From the NCBI GenBank assembly GCA_020633675.1, contig JACKDE010000005.1, positions 62,001 through 126,000 of the forward strand: DNA of 64,000 nt, read 5' to 3'. The notes beneath the pieces were generated by a model. It was given only the letters and a program-made list of their open reading frames with translations, did no database searches and had not been told where the DNA came from. Below are positions 1 to 7,880 of this stretch, in pieces; position 1 is the first letter of the stretch; each line of letters opens with the position of its first letter. This DNA is from Deferribacteres bacterium (GTDB lineage: Bacteria > Zhuqueibacterota > Zhuqueibacteria > Zhuqueibacterales > Geothermadaptataceae). The translations under genes were made by a program, and so were the position numbers.

Positions 1-199
1 TGGAATCGCCATCGCGTACCAGTTCGGCAACTTTTTCCTGCGCAGCTTTCAAATGTTCAAGTGTTTTATTGAGGTCGATGATATGAATACCGTTGCGTTC
101 CATAAAAATGTACTTCTTCATTTTTGGATTCCAACGGCGGGTGAGGTGGCCAAAATGGCTGCCGGCGGCAAGAAGATCTTGCAGAGTAACTTTTGACAT
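1..199 (-). CDS. rpsB: 30S ribosomal protein S2, N-terminal part
   Basis: The first 66 codons are visible and the rest lies beyond the window edge. The translation starts MSKVTLQDLLAAGSHFGHLT and continues with RRWNPKMKKYIF and NGIHIIDL, the hallmark N-terminus of ribosomal protein S2, a small-subunit component that helps hold S1. The ATG is preceded by AAGGAGAG about 8 nt upstream. It lies downstream of rplM-rpsI in the same direction, but a strong terminator after rpsI separates them, so it probably has its own promoter. S2 identity is certain from the sequence. Confidence 0.97.
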   Translation of the reverse strand, partial: MSKVTLQDLLAAGSHFGHLTRRWNPKMKKYIFMERNGIHIIDLNKTLEHLKAAQEKVAELVRDGDS

Positions 200-408
200 G
201 TTTCAGACTCTCCTTAGGGTTGTTCCGCCACTTGCCGGTTGATGCGTAGCACATGCGCTTTGTGATTTGGCAACCGAGCCTGTGATCGTTTTCGCATTCT
301 TTGCTGCAAAAGCGTTGTCATCAGGTCAGTCTCAAAACACAGAGGCACCCCGGCTACACCGGACAAGTGTGTGTTTTTTTTGTTTGTAAACGTTTAAGAC
401 GGATGAAT

Positions 409-414
409 ATTATA
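409..414 (-). promoter_or_regulatory. candidate -10 element for rpsB
   Basis: On the minus strand a perfect TATAAT lies between the rpsI terminator and rpsB, about 210 nt before the rpsB start. No good -35 box is seen 17 nt upstream, where the sequence is the T-run of the rpsI terminator. It is the best promoter candidate in the gap, and the call is tentative. The remaining leader (200-400) shows nothing I recognise. Confidence 0.3.
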
Positions 415-433
415 AACACAAAATGTACGTCGC

Positions 434-468
434 AAAAAAACCCATCCCGGAATCTGGGATGGGTTTTT
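434..468 (-). terminator. Rho-independent terminator after rplM-rpsI
   Basis: The arms CCCATCCC (441-448) and GGGATGGG (456-463) form a perfect 8-bp stem with a 7-nt loop, and A/T runs on both sides extend the pairing. Read on the minus strand the stem is followed by TTTTTTT. It lies 25 nt past the rpsI stop codon. Confidence 0.9.
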
Positions 469-492
469 AAAATTCTATCGCCCGATAAAAGC

Positions 493-885
493 TTAGCGTT
501 TCGAGAATTGGAATCTCTTGCGGGCGCCTTTTTGGCCGTATTTTTTACGTTCCTTCATGCGCGGATCACGCGTCAGAAAGCCGGCCGATTTCAGCGGCGA
601 ACGAAAGTCGATATCGACTTTCAGCAAGGCGCGTGCAATGCCCATACGCATCGCGCCGGCCTGCCCGGACAAGCCACCGCCATGAACATTGGCGATCACG
701 TCGTATTTGCCCAGCGCCTCAACCTTGTTGAGTGGCTGCTCGATAATCATGCGCAGGGTTTCGCGCTTGAAATAATCGAGAACAGCGTGGTTGTTGACGA
801 TGATTTTTCCGTCTCCCGGTACCAGACGGACGCGTGCAGTTGAGTGTTTTCTGCGCCCGACGGCATAATAATCATGGTTCTTCAT
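493..885 (-). CDS. rpsI: 30S ribosomal protein S9
   Basis: This 130-residue protein starts MKNHDYYAVGRRKHSTARV and ends GARKRFQFSKR. The YAVGRRKxxxARV motif and the basic K-R tail that reaches the ribosomal P site are diagnostic of S9. The GRRK region is followed by GDGKIIVNN, and GGGLSGQAGAMRMGIARAL is the conserved core near residues 70-90. The ATG has a GGAG 5-6 nt upstream. The gene sits 16 nt after rplM, the usual L13-S9 operon, and is followed by a terminator. Confidence 0.98.
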   Translation of the reverse strand: MKNHDYYAVGRRKHSTARVRLVPGDGKIIVNNHAVLDYFKRETLRMIIEQPLNKVEALGKYDVIANVHGGGLSGQAGAMRMGIARALLKVDIDFRSPLKSAGFLTRDPRMKERKKYGQKGARKRFQFSKR

Positions 886-901
886 TCAGTCTCCGAGAAA
901 T

Positions 902-1336
902 TTATGCTTGAATATCCAGTGTTTCCGGTTTTTGTGCAGCATGCGGGTGTTCCGCGCCAGCATATACATGCAGCTTTTTGAGCAGCTTTCGGCCAAGGCG
1001 ATTGTTCGGCAGCATGCCCCAGACAGCGCTTTGAATAATGCGTTCCGGATGCGTCCGGCGCAGTGTTTCCAGGTTGACCTGGCGCAAACCGCCCGGATAG
1101 CCGGTGTAGCGTGAGTACACTTTTTGCTGGGCTTTTTTGCCCGTCACACGCACTTTATCGGCATTCACGACCACGACGAAATCGCCGGTATCGAGATGCG
1201 GGGTAAAATATGGCTTGTTTTTGCCGCGCAAAATCGTCGCGATGGTGGAGGCCAAACGGCCCAATGTTTTGCCATCTGCATCGACAACAAACCATTTTTG
1301 TTCGATTTCATCTAACTTGGGTATATACGTCTTCAA
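902..1336 (-). CDS. rplM: 50S ribosomal protein L13
   Basis: This 144-residue protein starts (M)KTYIPKLDEIEQKWFVVDAD. It has the L13 signatures GRLASTIATILRGKNKPYFT, GDFVVVVNADKVRVTGKK and GMLPNNRLGRK. The start codon is TTG. No ATG or GTG lies nearby in frame, and AGGAGA lies 8 nt upstream of the TTG, which fixes the start. It is the first gene of the rplM-rpsI operon and has a clear promoter just upstream at 1370-1398. Confidence 0.97.
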   Translation of the reverse strand: MKTYIPKLDEIEQKWFVVDADGKTLGRLASTIATILRGKNKPYFTPHLDTGDFVVVVNADKVRVTGKKAQQKVYSRYTGYPGGLRQVNLETLRRTHPERIIQSAVWGMLPNNRLGRKLLKKLHVYAGAEHPHAAQKPETLDIQA

Positions 1337-1369
1337 CGGACAGGTCTCCTATGTAAATTCAAGACGTGG

Positions 1370-1398
1370 AAAGTATAAAATTAAAACTATTTTGTCAA
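1370..1398 (-). promoter_or_regulatory. sigma70-type promoter of rplM-rpsI
   Basis: The minus strand has a perfect TTGACA (1398-1393), a 17-nt AT-rich spacer and TACTTT (1375-1370). A TATACT two bases upstream is an alternative -10. The -35 box lies inside the last codons of the upstream agmatinase gene, where it encodes Leu-Thr just before Lys-stop. Confidence 0.7.
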
Positions 1399-2262
1399 GC
1401 TTAATTTATAGCCGATCAGCTTGTAGACCAGTTTCGCCGCCAGAAAGTCGGCATGCGCCTGATGGGGCATCGGGCAAAGCTCGACCACATCGCACGCCAC
1501 GACATTTTTTTCGCTGAAAACGCGCTTGAGAAAAGCCAGGGTCTCGTTCCAGTGAAAGCCGCCCGGCTCCGGCGTGCCCAGCGCCGGCATGATCGATGGA
1601 TCGAGAAAATCGAGATCGAAAGTAATATACACATTGTCCGAAAGCGCGTCGAGTGCAGCCTGCTGCCAGTCGCTGTTGCCGACCATTTCGCGCGCATAGA
1701 TCAGTTTCGCGCCCGGACGCACCCCCTTCTCCTCGCCCATGATGCCGCTGCGCAAACCCACGCTGACAAAATCGCAGCATTCGTTGACGCGCGCCATCAC
1801 GCAGGCATGATTGAGCGGGCTGCCCTCATAGCTGTCACGTAGATCGCTGTGAGCGTCGAGTTGCAGCACCGACAGGTTGTCGTAATGCTTGACCGCGTGC
1901 TGCACCACCGGAATGGTGACACTGTGCTCGCCACCGAGGGCAACAAAATACTTGCTGGCTTCCATAAGGTTTTTTGCGTTGGCCCCGATTTTGTGCAGCG
2001 CCTGCTCGTGATTTTGTCCGGCAAAGGACAGCGGCGACAGCGTGGCAATGCCGTGCGTGCAGGGCTCGCTGCCAAGCTCGTCATCGTAAAACTCCACCTG
2101 CTGCGATGCTTGCAAAATCGCTTGCGGACCGTTGGCCGTGCCTTTCATGTAGGTGGTCGTGCCTTCGTATGGCAGCGGCAAGATCACCGCCTGCGCGCTA
2201 TCGAAAGATGACTGCCCGGCCTCGAGGCCGAGAAAATTTTCGCTTTGTGGAAGCGTTTGCAT
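1387..2262 (-). CDS. speB: Agmatinase / ureohydrolase
   Basis: This 291-residue protein belongs to the arginase/agmatinase family of Mn-dependent ureohydrolases. The metal ligands are visible: H113 in GGEHS, D136, H138 and D140 in LDAHSDLR, and D216 and D218 in FDLDFLDPS, followed by the conserved GTPEPGG. The length and the GGFHW stretch fit agmatinase (agmatine to putrescine plus urea) better than arginase, but substrate is inferred from family resemblance. A GAGAGAA lies upstream of the ATG. Its stop overlaps the rplM promoter, so transcription through it could affect ribosomal protein expression. Confidence 0.88.
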   Translation of the reverse strand: MQTLPQSENFLGLEAGQSSFDSAQAVILPLPYEGTTTYMKGTANGPQAILQASQQVEFYDDELGSEPCTHGIATLSPLSFAGQNHEQALHKIGANAKNLMEASKYFVALGGEHSVTIPVVQHAVKHYDNLSVLQLDAHSDLRDSYEGSPLNHACVMARVNECCDFVSVGLRSGIMGEEKGVRPGAKLIYAREMVGNSDWQQAALDALSDNVYITFDLDFLDPSIMPALGTPEPGGFHWNETLAFLKRVFSEKNVVACDVVELCPMPHQAHADFLAAKLVYKLIGYKLSLTK

Positions 2263-2360
2263 CGATCTGTTCTCTCGTTATGTTCTATGAAAATTTGGAT
2301 ACCACAAAGGCTGGAAGACACCAAGACCTGCCTCAGACATTCAACATTCTTCATTCTTCA

Positions 2361-2409
2361 TTCGATATTCGATATTCGGTATTCGGTATTCGGTATTCGG
2401 TATTCGGTA
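2361..2409 (+). repeat. Tandem heptamer repeat, seven units
   Basis: Seven consecutive 7-bp units occur: two TTCGATA followed by five TTCGGTA, then a decayed TTCATCA. They lie in the spacer between the speB start and the end of the M14 peptidase gene. Seven-bp periodicity recurs at 19889-19916 with a different unit. Confidence 0.95.
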
Positions 2410-2448
2410 TTCATCATTCAAAAAAAGCCGCGTAAGATACGAACCCGT

Positions 2449-2473
2449 CAGCAACGATGCAACGGGATTTTTT
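2449..2473 (+). repeat. Dispersed repeat, copy 1 of 3
   Basis: CAGCAACGATGCAACGGG followed by ATTTTTT. The same core occurs at 7082-7104 and 7785-7808, always intergenic. Confidence 0.75.
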
Positions 2474-2542
2474 GCGATTTTTGCGCATGTCGGCAGGCAA
2501 AGACGGGGCACCGCACTGATTCGGTCAGCGATTCATTTGGAT

Positions 2543-3832
2543 TTACCGCAACAGGGTGAGCTTGCGTGTTTGCGCAAACTCATCAGCACCAATTCGATAC
2601 AAATACACCCCACTGGTTACCATCGCCCCGGCTTGGTCCCGTCCATGCCAGCGCACAGAATGCAAACCGGCATTTTGTTTCTCAGCCACCAGCGTCGACA
2701 CCTTTTGGCCCTGCAAATTGAAAATTTCCAGTTTCACATTCGCTGCTTTCGGGAGCTGATACTGGATGGTCGTCTCAGGATTGAAGGGATTCGGAAAATT
2801 TTGCTTCAAACTGAAACTCGACGGGCCGTATTCGAGCTGCTGCGCCACAACAGTCGGCATGGTCAAGTGCAGATGATCGGAGATCCCGTACAGCAACGCC
2901 AAGGCGGTTTTGTCAAAATTGCCCGCAGTGGTACAATTCATGTCTTCATAGGTTAAGGCTATCACCGCCTCCCGAAAATTGAGCCAAAACCAGCTTTCCG
3001 GATAGTAGGAAGGGGTGCCGTTTTTCCAACTGATGAAATAATACCATGGTTGAATGCCCTCAAAAAAATAGGAGCGTATGCCTTCGATGAAATCCACTTC
3101 CGACAGCGAAAACGCCCCCGATGTGCCAGCAGCATCATGATAAACAAAGTAGCGCTGGCAGGCATAGGCCGAATGCATATTCAGCGCAACTTCGATAGGC
3201 GCCCCGGAGGCCATAAGCTCTGTGAAACGACTCCTTAATACAGCAACTTCCGGTTGCACGGGACTTTTGTCCCAATTGCTTTCGATATCGATGCCGTTTG
3301 CATTCTCGCGTCCGTATTCCAGTTCCACGCCGTCCGGATTGTACATCGGGATGATGTAGAACACACATTTTTCTCGCAAAAACCGAGCGGCTTCATCTTC
3401 GGATAGCAGGTAGTTGATCAGTTCGTTGGTCACCCACCAGCCCTGCACTTCAATCGGGTGCGTGCGTGCATGGATAAAAACGGTTCTGCGCGGCACGACT
3501 TCATGCACATCGGAGGTGATGGCCAATTGCCAAATGGCTCTGCCCTGAACACTCGAACCAAGCGAGGCGATCGTCACATACGGACTTAGACTCCAGGTAT
3601 CGAGGTCAGCCAGTAAATTGTCATAGCCATAGCCCCAATGATCCCCCAACAGGACAAGGCTTTGTTTCGCAAGCACATCATCGTACCCGCACTTGTCAGG
3701 AAGGACGTGTTGCTGACGGTTATTATCATTTGCCAACAATCGGCCTTGGGGGAAAGCATTGGCATGAAAGCAGAACAGATAGGCGCTGGCAAGAAACGGG
3801 ATGGAGACGAACTTCGTTACGAATCTTTTCAT
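2543..3832 (-). CDS. Secreted M14 zinc carboxypeptidase with type IX secretion sorting domain
   Basis: This 429-residue protein has a signal peptide (residues 1-27), an M14 zinc carboxypeptidase domain (about 55-325) and a C-terminal sorting domain (about 343-429). Zinc ligands are H125 and E128 in HARTHPIE and H220 in NMHSAY. The catalytic glutamate is E296 in LTYEDMN, and YNPDGVE follows the usual pattern. The tail starts NFPNPFNPETTIQYQLP and ends with GVYLYRI and a basic KLTLLR, the type A T9SS sorting domain of FCB bacteria. It should therefore be exported through the outer membrane by T9SS, whose genes are not in this window. The exact peptide substrate is unknown. No strong ribosome binding site is seen at the ATG. 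Confidence 0.9.
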   Translation of the reverse strand: MKRFVTKFVSIPFLASAYLFCFHANAFPQGRLLANDNNRQQHVLPDKCGYDDVLAKQSLVLLGDHWGYGYDNLLADLDTWSLSPYVTIASLGSSVQGRAIWQLAITSDVHEVVPRRTVFIHARTHPIEVQGWWVTNELINYLLSEDEAARFLREKCVFYIIPMYNPDGVELEYGRENANGIDIESNWDKSPVQPEVAVLRSRFTELMASGAPIEVALNMHSAYACQRYFVYHDAAGTSGAFSLSEVDFIEGIRSYFFEGIQPWYYFISWKNGTPSYYPESWFWLNFREAVIALTYEDMNCTTAGNFDKTALALLYGISDHLHLTMPTVVAQQLEYGPSSFSLKQNFPNPFNPETTIQYQLPKAANVKLEIFNLQGQKVSTLVAEKQNAGLHSVRWHGRDQAGAMVTSGVYLYRIGADEFAQTRKLTLLR

Positions 3833-4089
3833 GGTATGACTGGTTTTTTGTGAAGTCTGAATGATCGCGGCTTGGCTTGATCCTTAAAAACCGAATTTCC
3901 CAAATAGGACCAAAATATAAATCGCAATCGATGTGCGATAGTTATCAACGTTCATCTATTGCATGCAAATTGCGAAAGTGAATTGCGAGAGGCAAGGACA
4001 ACCACGCGAGCTGATTTTCGAGGCAAAACTTCTGTAAAGGGACCAGAATCCCCCCCATTCCAGCAATGCAACCAAAGCACTTGTTGTAA

Positions 4090-5202
4090 TCAGCGATCTT
4101 TGACCGCCGGCAAAATGTGATCCCGCAAAAGACTGAAACCGGGCCGGGCGTCGGTAAAATTGCCAGCGGTCGTAACGACGACCATATTGAGATGGGGGAC
4201 GACAAAAATAAACTGACCGCCATAGCCCCATGCGAAAAAAATGTCATTTGTGCGCAGCAGATTGGCCACTTCGCTGCCATCGCGGAAGCGCCACCACTGG
4301 TAGCCGTAATCGTAGCCATTATTGGTGGCTATATGCTTTTTTGTCGACAGCGCTACCCACTGCTCCAGGACGACCTGCTTGGTGCCGATCCGGTCATTGT
4401 GCAAATACAGGCTGCCGAAATTCGCCATGTCGATTGGCCGCAAGTGCAGGCCCCAGCCGGTGTTGGTGATACCGCCGGGACCGGCGTCCCAGGGTGGATT
4501 GGAAATGCCGAGTGAGACAAACAATTCGCTGGCGGCAAAATTCGCTGCTGTCGTGCCCACACTTTCTTGCAGAATGCCGGAGAGCAGCATGGTCACGCCG
4601 CTGCTGTAGATAAAGCGCTCGCCAGGCGCCGCGGTCATCGGCAGATTCAACATGAAGGCCATCCAGTCACCGCTGTTGTAAAGCCGAGTCGCATCGTTGC
4701 CGGGCTGGTTGTAGGGTATCGACCACTCGTCCCATTGCAAACCGGCGGTCATGGTGAGCAGATTTTCCAGGGTAATGGCTTGCTTGCGCGCATCGAGATT
4801 GTCAATAATGGCATATTGCGGGAAGAATTCGAGCAGCTTTTGATCCGTGCTTTGAACAAAGCCCTGCTGCAGCGCGATGCCGACCAAAGCAGAAGTCACG
4901 CTCTTGGTCACGGAATAGATGAGTTGCGACTGGTTGCGATCGTAGCCGTTAAAATACTCTTCGAGCACCAGCACATCGTTGCGGGCAATCAGAACGCTGT
5001 GAATGTCGCCAAAGTGACCGAGATCGATGCGGCTCAACATTTTCGTGAGCAGGATGCCATCGAGATTTTGTGCTTCGGCAGCCCGCATGTCACGGCCGCT
5101 GCCATCGGACACGGAATTGACATTGTCACTGCAACCGCTGAACGCCAAGCCCATCAACAAAAGTACGGAAATGGCGAGTTTGCTCATTTTTGCCATAATC
5201 AT
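4090..5202 (-). CDS. Serine hydrolase, class C beta-lactamase family, lipoprotein
   Basis: This 370-residue protein has a lipoprotein-type signal sequence ending LAFSGC at C24, then a penicillin-binding / class C beta-lactamase-like domain. The S-x-x-K nucleophile motif is SVTK (97-100). A Y-S-S near FIYSSGV is the second motif, and VVTTAGN near the C-terminus takes the place of the H/K-T-G motif. The first ATG (MIMAKMSK) and the ATGs at codons 3 and 6 are all possible starts. Such proteins are periplasmic esterases, amidases or D-peptidases, and the substrate cannot be read from sequence. It has the same architecture as 14198-15391. Confidence 0.85.
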   Translation of the reverse strand: MIMAKMSKLAISVLLLMGLAFSGCSDNVNSVSDGSGRDMRAAEAQNLDGILLTKMLSRIDLGHFGDIHSVLIARNDVLVLEEYFNGYDRNQSQLIYSVTKSVTSALVGIALQQGFVQSTDQKLLEFFPQYAIIDNLDARKQAITLENLLTMTAGLQWDEWSIPYNQPGNDATRLYNSGDWMAFMLNLPMTAAPGERFIYSSGVTMLLSGILQESVGTTAANFAASELFVSLGISNPPWDAGPGGITNTGWGLHLRPIDMANFGSLYLHNDRIGTKQVVLEQWVALSTKKHIATNNGYDYGYQWWRFRDGSEVANLLRTNDIFFAWGYGGQFIFVVPHLNMVVVTTAGNFTDARPGFSLLRDHILPAVKDR

Positions 5203-5701
5203 ATCACTTCATCTGCATGGTTACTGCTTCGTGGCGGGTCACAGAACGCATATTCAAACAACCATGCACAGAGAAAAATGTTCAGATGAGCCAGGCAAAA
5301 GCTGGTGCAACTCTGTCGGGAATGCCCGAACTGGTTCGGTGATGCAGCGTGCAGTCCGCTGGCTCAGGTGCTCAACACACTTCGCGTCATCGGGCCTTTG
5401 TGGTCATACCAACCGCTCAGCGTTAATGCAGCGGAATTTATTGCAATTTTCCACATAGTGTTCAAACCCAAACTGAATAAAAAACCGCATCGCGTGTATT
5501 GCTCCATAACGCAAGTTCGATACAAGCAAGGCATCAAATTCTTCAGCCCGAGCGCAGTCGAGGGCGATAAGGAGTGCCAGCACGACAAGCTCAAAATCTT
5601 CATGGTTCGACTGCGCTCACCATGAAGATGGCTGCCTATTGCATCGAAAAGGCTTACGCCGAACTCAGGTTCCATATCCTAACTCAACTGGAGCGAAAAC
5701 G
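5203..5701. other. Intergenic stretch without genes
   Basis: It lies between the divergent serine hydrolase and TraB-like genes. The only structure I see is the inverted-repeat element at 5550-5629. The open frames here lack ribosome binding sites and family resemblance. Confidence 0.6.
5550..5629. repeat. Nested inverted-repeat element
   Basis: GAGCGCAGTCGA (5550-5561) is the exact reverse complement of TCGACTGCGCTC (5607-5618). The latter is the loop of a second inverted repeat, ATCTTCATGGT (5596-5606) and ACCATGAAGAT (5619-5629). The TCGACTGCGCTC core resembles short intergenic repeats common in FCB genomes. Confidence 0.8.
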
Positions 5702-6565
5702 ATGAAGAAGCTGTTTATTGCCGTTGCAATTTATTGTGCAACCGTGGTCATGCTGTTTTCCTGCGGCGTGATCTGGACCTCTCCGCCCTTTTATAAAGTC
5801 AAGAAAAGAGTGCAGCTCGAAGAGCCGATCATGGATATGGAAGCGTACGGCAAAATGGGTGCGCACCGGCGGCCTTACGTGTACTCGCTGAAATCTGAAT
5901 CTGGCGGCAAGGTGTATATTTTGGGCCTGGATCATACCAAAGACCCGCACAATCCGCAACTCGACACGCTGCGGCAGGTTTGGGATCAAGCCAGCCCGAC
6001 ACTGGCCCTGGTCGAAGGCCGGCTGGGATTTTTGTTTACCTGGTTTCAGGATCCGGTCAAAAGCTACGGTGAAAATGGCCTGACCGCAAAACTGGCGAAG
6101 GAAAAAGGCATCGATTTATACACCTGGGAGCCGACAAAGGAAGACCAAATCGAAATCCTAATGCAAATCTATTCGCCCGAGCAACTTGCCATGCTCTATG
6201 CTTTCCGGCCGTATTTCAGCAAGATGCGCTATGGCAAACCGGAGAACCCGGAGAAAAAACTGCAGGAATATCTGGAAAGCCGGACCGATATCGATCACCT
6301 CCGTGGTGTTTTTAGTTCATGGACTGAGCTCGACAGTCTTTGGAAAAGAGATTTTCCGGATATCGAATGGCGGGACTACTCTGACCAATACGGCTGGCCT
6401 GAAGGCTATTTAAGTGAGATGGCCAATCGCTCCAACCTGCTGCGGGATGAGCACATGGTGCAAATCATTCTCGAGGCGGTCAAAAAGGGCGAGATCGTTT
6501 TTGTGACCATGGGTTCGAGCCACGCGCCGCGCATTGAAAAAGCCTTGCAGCGCTCGATCAAATAG
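5702..6565 (+). CDS. TraB/GumN-like lipoprotein
   Basis: This 287-residue protein starts at the ATG with GGAG 8 nt upstream. The N-terminus has a hydrophobic stretch and a likely lipidated Cys in MLFSCG (C21). The rest fits the TraB/PrgY/GumN (erythromycin-esterase-like) fold: GLDHT with H78, VEGR with E105, a later EPTKED, and a C-terminal block with RDEHM, VFVTMGSSHAPRIEKAL. Members are proposed metal-dependent hydrolases, but most, including this one, have no assigned substrate. It stands alone on the plus strand. Domain call is by motif pattern only. Confidence 0.7.
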   Translation: MKKLFIAVAIYCATVVMLFSCGVIWTSPPFYKVKKRVQLEEPIMDMEAYGKMGAHRRPYVYSLKSESGGKVYILGLDHTKDPHNPQLDTLRQVWDQASPTLALVEGRLGFLFTWFQDPVKSYGENGLTAKLAKEKGIDLYTWEPTKEDQIEILMQIYSPEQLAMLYAFRPYFSKMRYGKPENPEKKLQEYLESRTDIDHLRGVFSSWTELDSLWKRDFPDIEWRDYSDQYGWPEGYLSEMANRSNLLRDEHMVQIILEAVKKGEIVFVTMGSSHAPRIEKALQRSIK

Positions 6566-6645
6566 CGCGCGTTCGAGAGCACAAACCTTAGATTTGTGCG
6601 GGCAGAGCCCCACAGCTAAACCCAGAACCATTCAGTTAATGAGAA

Positions 6646-6771
6646 TGCTTCATCCTGTGCGGAGTCGAAGGATGAATTTTTTGAGCGTAAATTTCATGTC
6701 TCGATGAGCCTGTACTGAGCCTGCCGAAGTGCTCGACATGAAGAAATTGGCTTAGCTGAACGGTATTGCTC
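6646..6771 (+). repeat. Dispersed intergenic element, copy 1 of 2
   Basis: It begins with TGCTTCATCCTG and ends with a 41-bp block starting GCTCGACATGAAGA. About 34 of those 41 bases match 54309-54349, with the same order of sub-blocks in both copies. The 5' part contains a hairpin, TTCATCCT (6649-6656) and AGGATGAA (6669-6676). Confidence 0.75.
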
Positions 6772-6829
6772 CCAAATCCGATAACCTTAGGTTAAGGAAG
6801 TCACCATCTGAGAAACAACGGCTTGCCGA

Positions 6830-7007
6830 TGTCATTAACCCCGTCCTTCAGGGCGGGGGCACAACCGGGCCTTCCGCATTTCATCCTGACCAAGCCGTTT
6901 TAACGGCGTTTTTTGACCATGCCTTCAGGCTGTGAAACCGTTAAAACGGTTGCTGAGCGAGCGTGGTGCTTTGCTATCCACCCCGATGAATCGGGGTGTT
7001 AATGACA
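6830..7007. repeat. REPIN-like element with 10-bp terminal inverted repeats
   Basis: The ends are TGTCATTAAC (6830-6839) and GTTAATGACA (6998-7007), exact reverse complements. Just inside the left end is a hairpin around CCGTCCTTCAGGGCGG. Just inside the right end is CACCCCGATGAATCGGGGTG (6979-6998), a 9-bp stem. The middle has GCCGTTTTAACGGC (6894-6907) and AACCGTTAAAACGGTT (6936-6951), whose 12-bp cores are exact reverse complements. Two G/C hairpins in inverted orientation resemble a REP doublet. A half copy lies at 35438-35460. Confidence 0.8.
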
Positions 7008-7081
7008 GTTTGGGAATTGCTTTTTTTATGACCTGGCCCACCGTCGACATTCGCGATTTGAAATTCAGCACTCGAACCGGA

Positions 7082-7104
7082 CAGCGGCGATGCAACAGGA
7101 TTTT
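7082..7104 (+). repeat. Dispersed repeat, copy 2 of 3
   Basis: CAGCGGCGATGCAACAGG followed by ATTTT. It matches 2449-2473 and 7785-7808. Confidence 0.75.
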
Positions 7105-7197
7105 GGGGGGATTTTGAAAATGCAGGCAAGCCTGTTTGGGGAAAGCGAAAATCTGTGCCGAGCATGTGCGAGATGCATTCACACATTTAATTCATAG

Positions 7198-7398
7198 CTA
7201 TGCTGCAACTGTCTCGTAGGAAAAGTCCAACTTCCCCGACGCGGCTTTGGCGTGTTCAATGGTGAGGCTGATAACTTTGCCATCGGCATCGAGATCGACG
7301 TAAAGATTTTCATTCAATTCTTTGGTTTCGACGACCTCAGCGCTGCCGGACAGCTCGACGTGCAGCGTGTCCGTGTCTTCAAAATATTTGACTTTCAT
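7198..7398 (-). CDS. DUF2283 domain protein
   Basis: This 66-residue protein starts MKVKYFEDTDTLHVELSG and contains VVETKELNENLYVDLDADG and SLTIEHA, the DUF2283 pattern of short bacterial proteins with no known function. Its ATG directly follows the TGA of the upstream gene with no gap. Its Shine-Dalgarno GGAGAT lies inside the upstream gene's last codons, so translation is probably coupled. The two-gene arrangement resembles small toxin-antitoxin-like modules, but that role is not shown. Confidence 0.8.
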   Translation of the reverse strand: MKVKYFEDTDTLHVELSGSAEVVETKELNENLYVDLDADGKVISLTIEHAKAASGKLDFSYETVAA

Positions 7399-7638
7399 TC
7401 AGTTATCTCCTTTGAAGCCTCTGTCAAAAAATGCGTTGTGCACAGTGCTGCCATCTGCCAACAAAATCACTCGCAAAAACTTATCCACTTCCTCAATTCT
7501 GCCCCAAACTTTGATGCGCCCATCAGATTGTATCTCTCGACGCAGCGGTGCATTGATGACTCTGCGAATCCATTCATCTATTATGTCTTTGCGATCCGGT
7601 TGTTTCCTTCTGAAATCGAAATACTTTGTGGTTTTCAT
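7399..7638 (-). CDS. Small partner of DUF2283 protein, DUF4258-like
   Basis: This 79-residue protein has the core REIQSDGRIKVWGRIEEVDK and ends TVHNAFFDRGFKGDN. I recognise this as the small protein type that precedes DUF2283 genes in many bacteria. The fold may be RelE/DUF4258-like, but that is inference. It is basic at its start and probably cytoplasmic. It is the first gene of a two-gene unit with zero-gap coupling to the DUF2283 gene. The ATG lacks an evident strong ribosome binding site. Confidence 0.65.
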   Translation of the reverse strand: MKTTKYFDFRRKQPDRKDIIDEWIRRVINAPLRREIQSDGRIKVWGRIEEVDKFLRVILLADGSTVHNAFFDRGFKGDN

Positions 7639-7784
7639 AGCAGCTTTACAGTCCGCATACTCTTGCAGAATTGCGCTCCGGTAAAGCGCATCTTCATGAC
7701 TTGATATCGATTACGACTCAGTTGCTGAAGGCACTGGGCAAAAAATACCATTACAGAACAACGCCAAACAAAGTACGAAGAGGC

Positions 7785-7808
7785 CAGCAACGATGCAACG
7801 GGTTTTTT
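7785..7808 (+). repeat. Dispersed repeat, copy 3 of 3
   Basis: CAGCAACGATGCAACGGG followed by TTTTTT. It matches 2449-2473 and 7082-7104. Confidence 0.75.
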
Positions 7809-7880
7809 GGGGGAGCTTGGCTACGGCGATAAATTTGAAATTTTATGATGATATTTTCGAGTGCTAGTTGCTCCCACCTT

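Larger units (their letters stand above)
6566..7197. other. Intergenic stretch rich in repeats
   Basis: No gene is supported here. It holds a dispersed element (6646-6771), a REPIN-like element (6830-7007) and one copy of a three-copy repeat (7082-7104). Confidence 0.7.

Noticed and set aside
301..843. Long plus-strand frame opposite rpsI
   Set aside because: It is antisense to rpsI and crosses its terminator. No ribosome binding site or family match.
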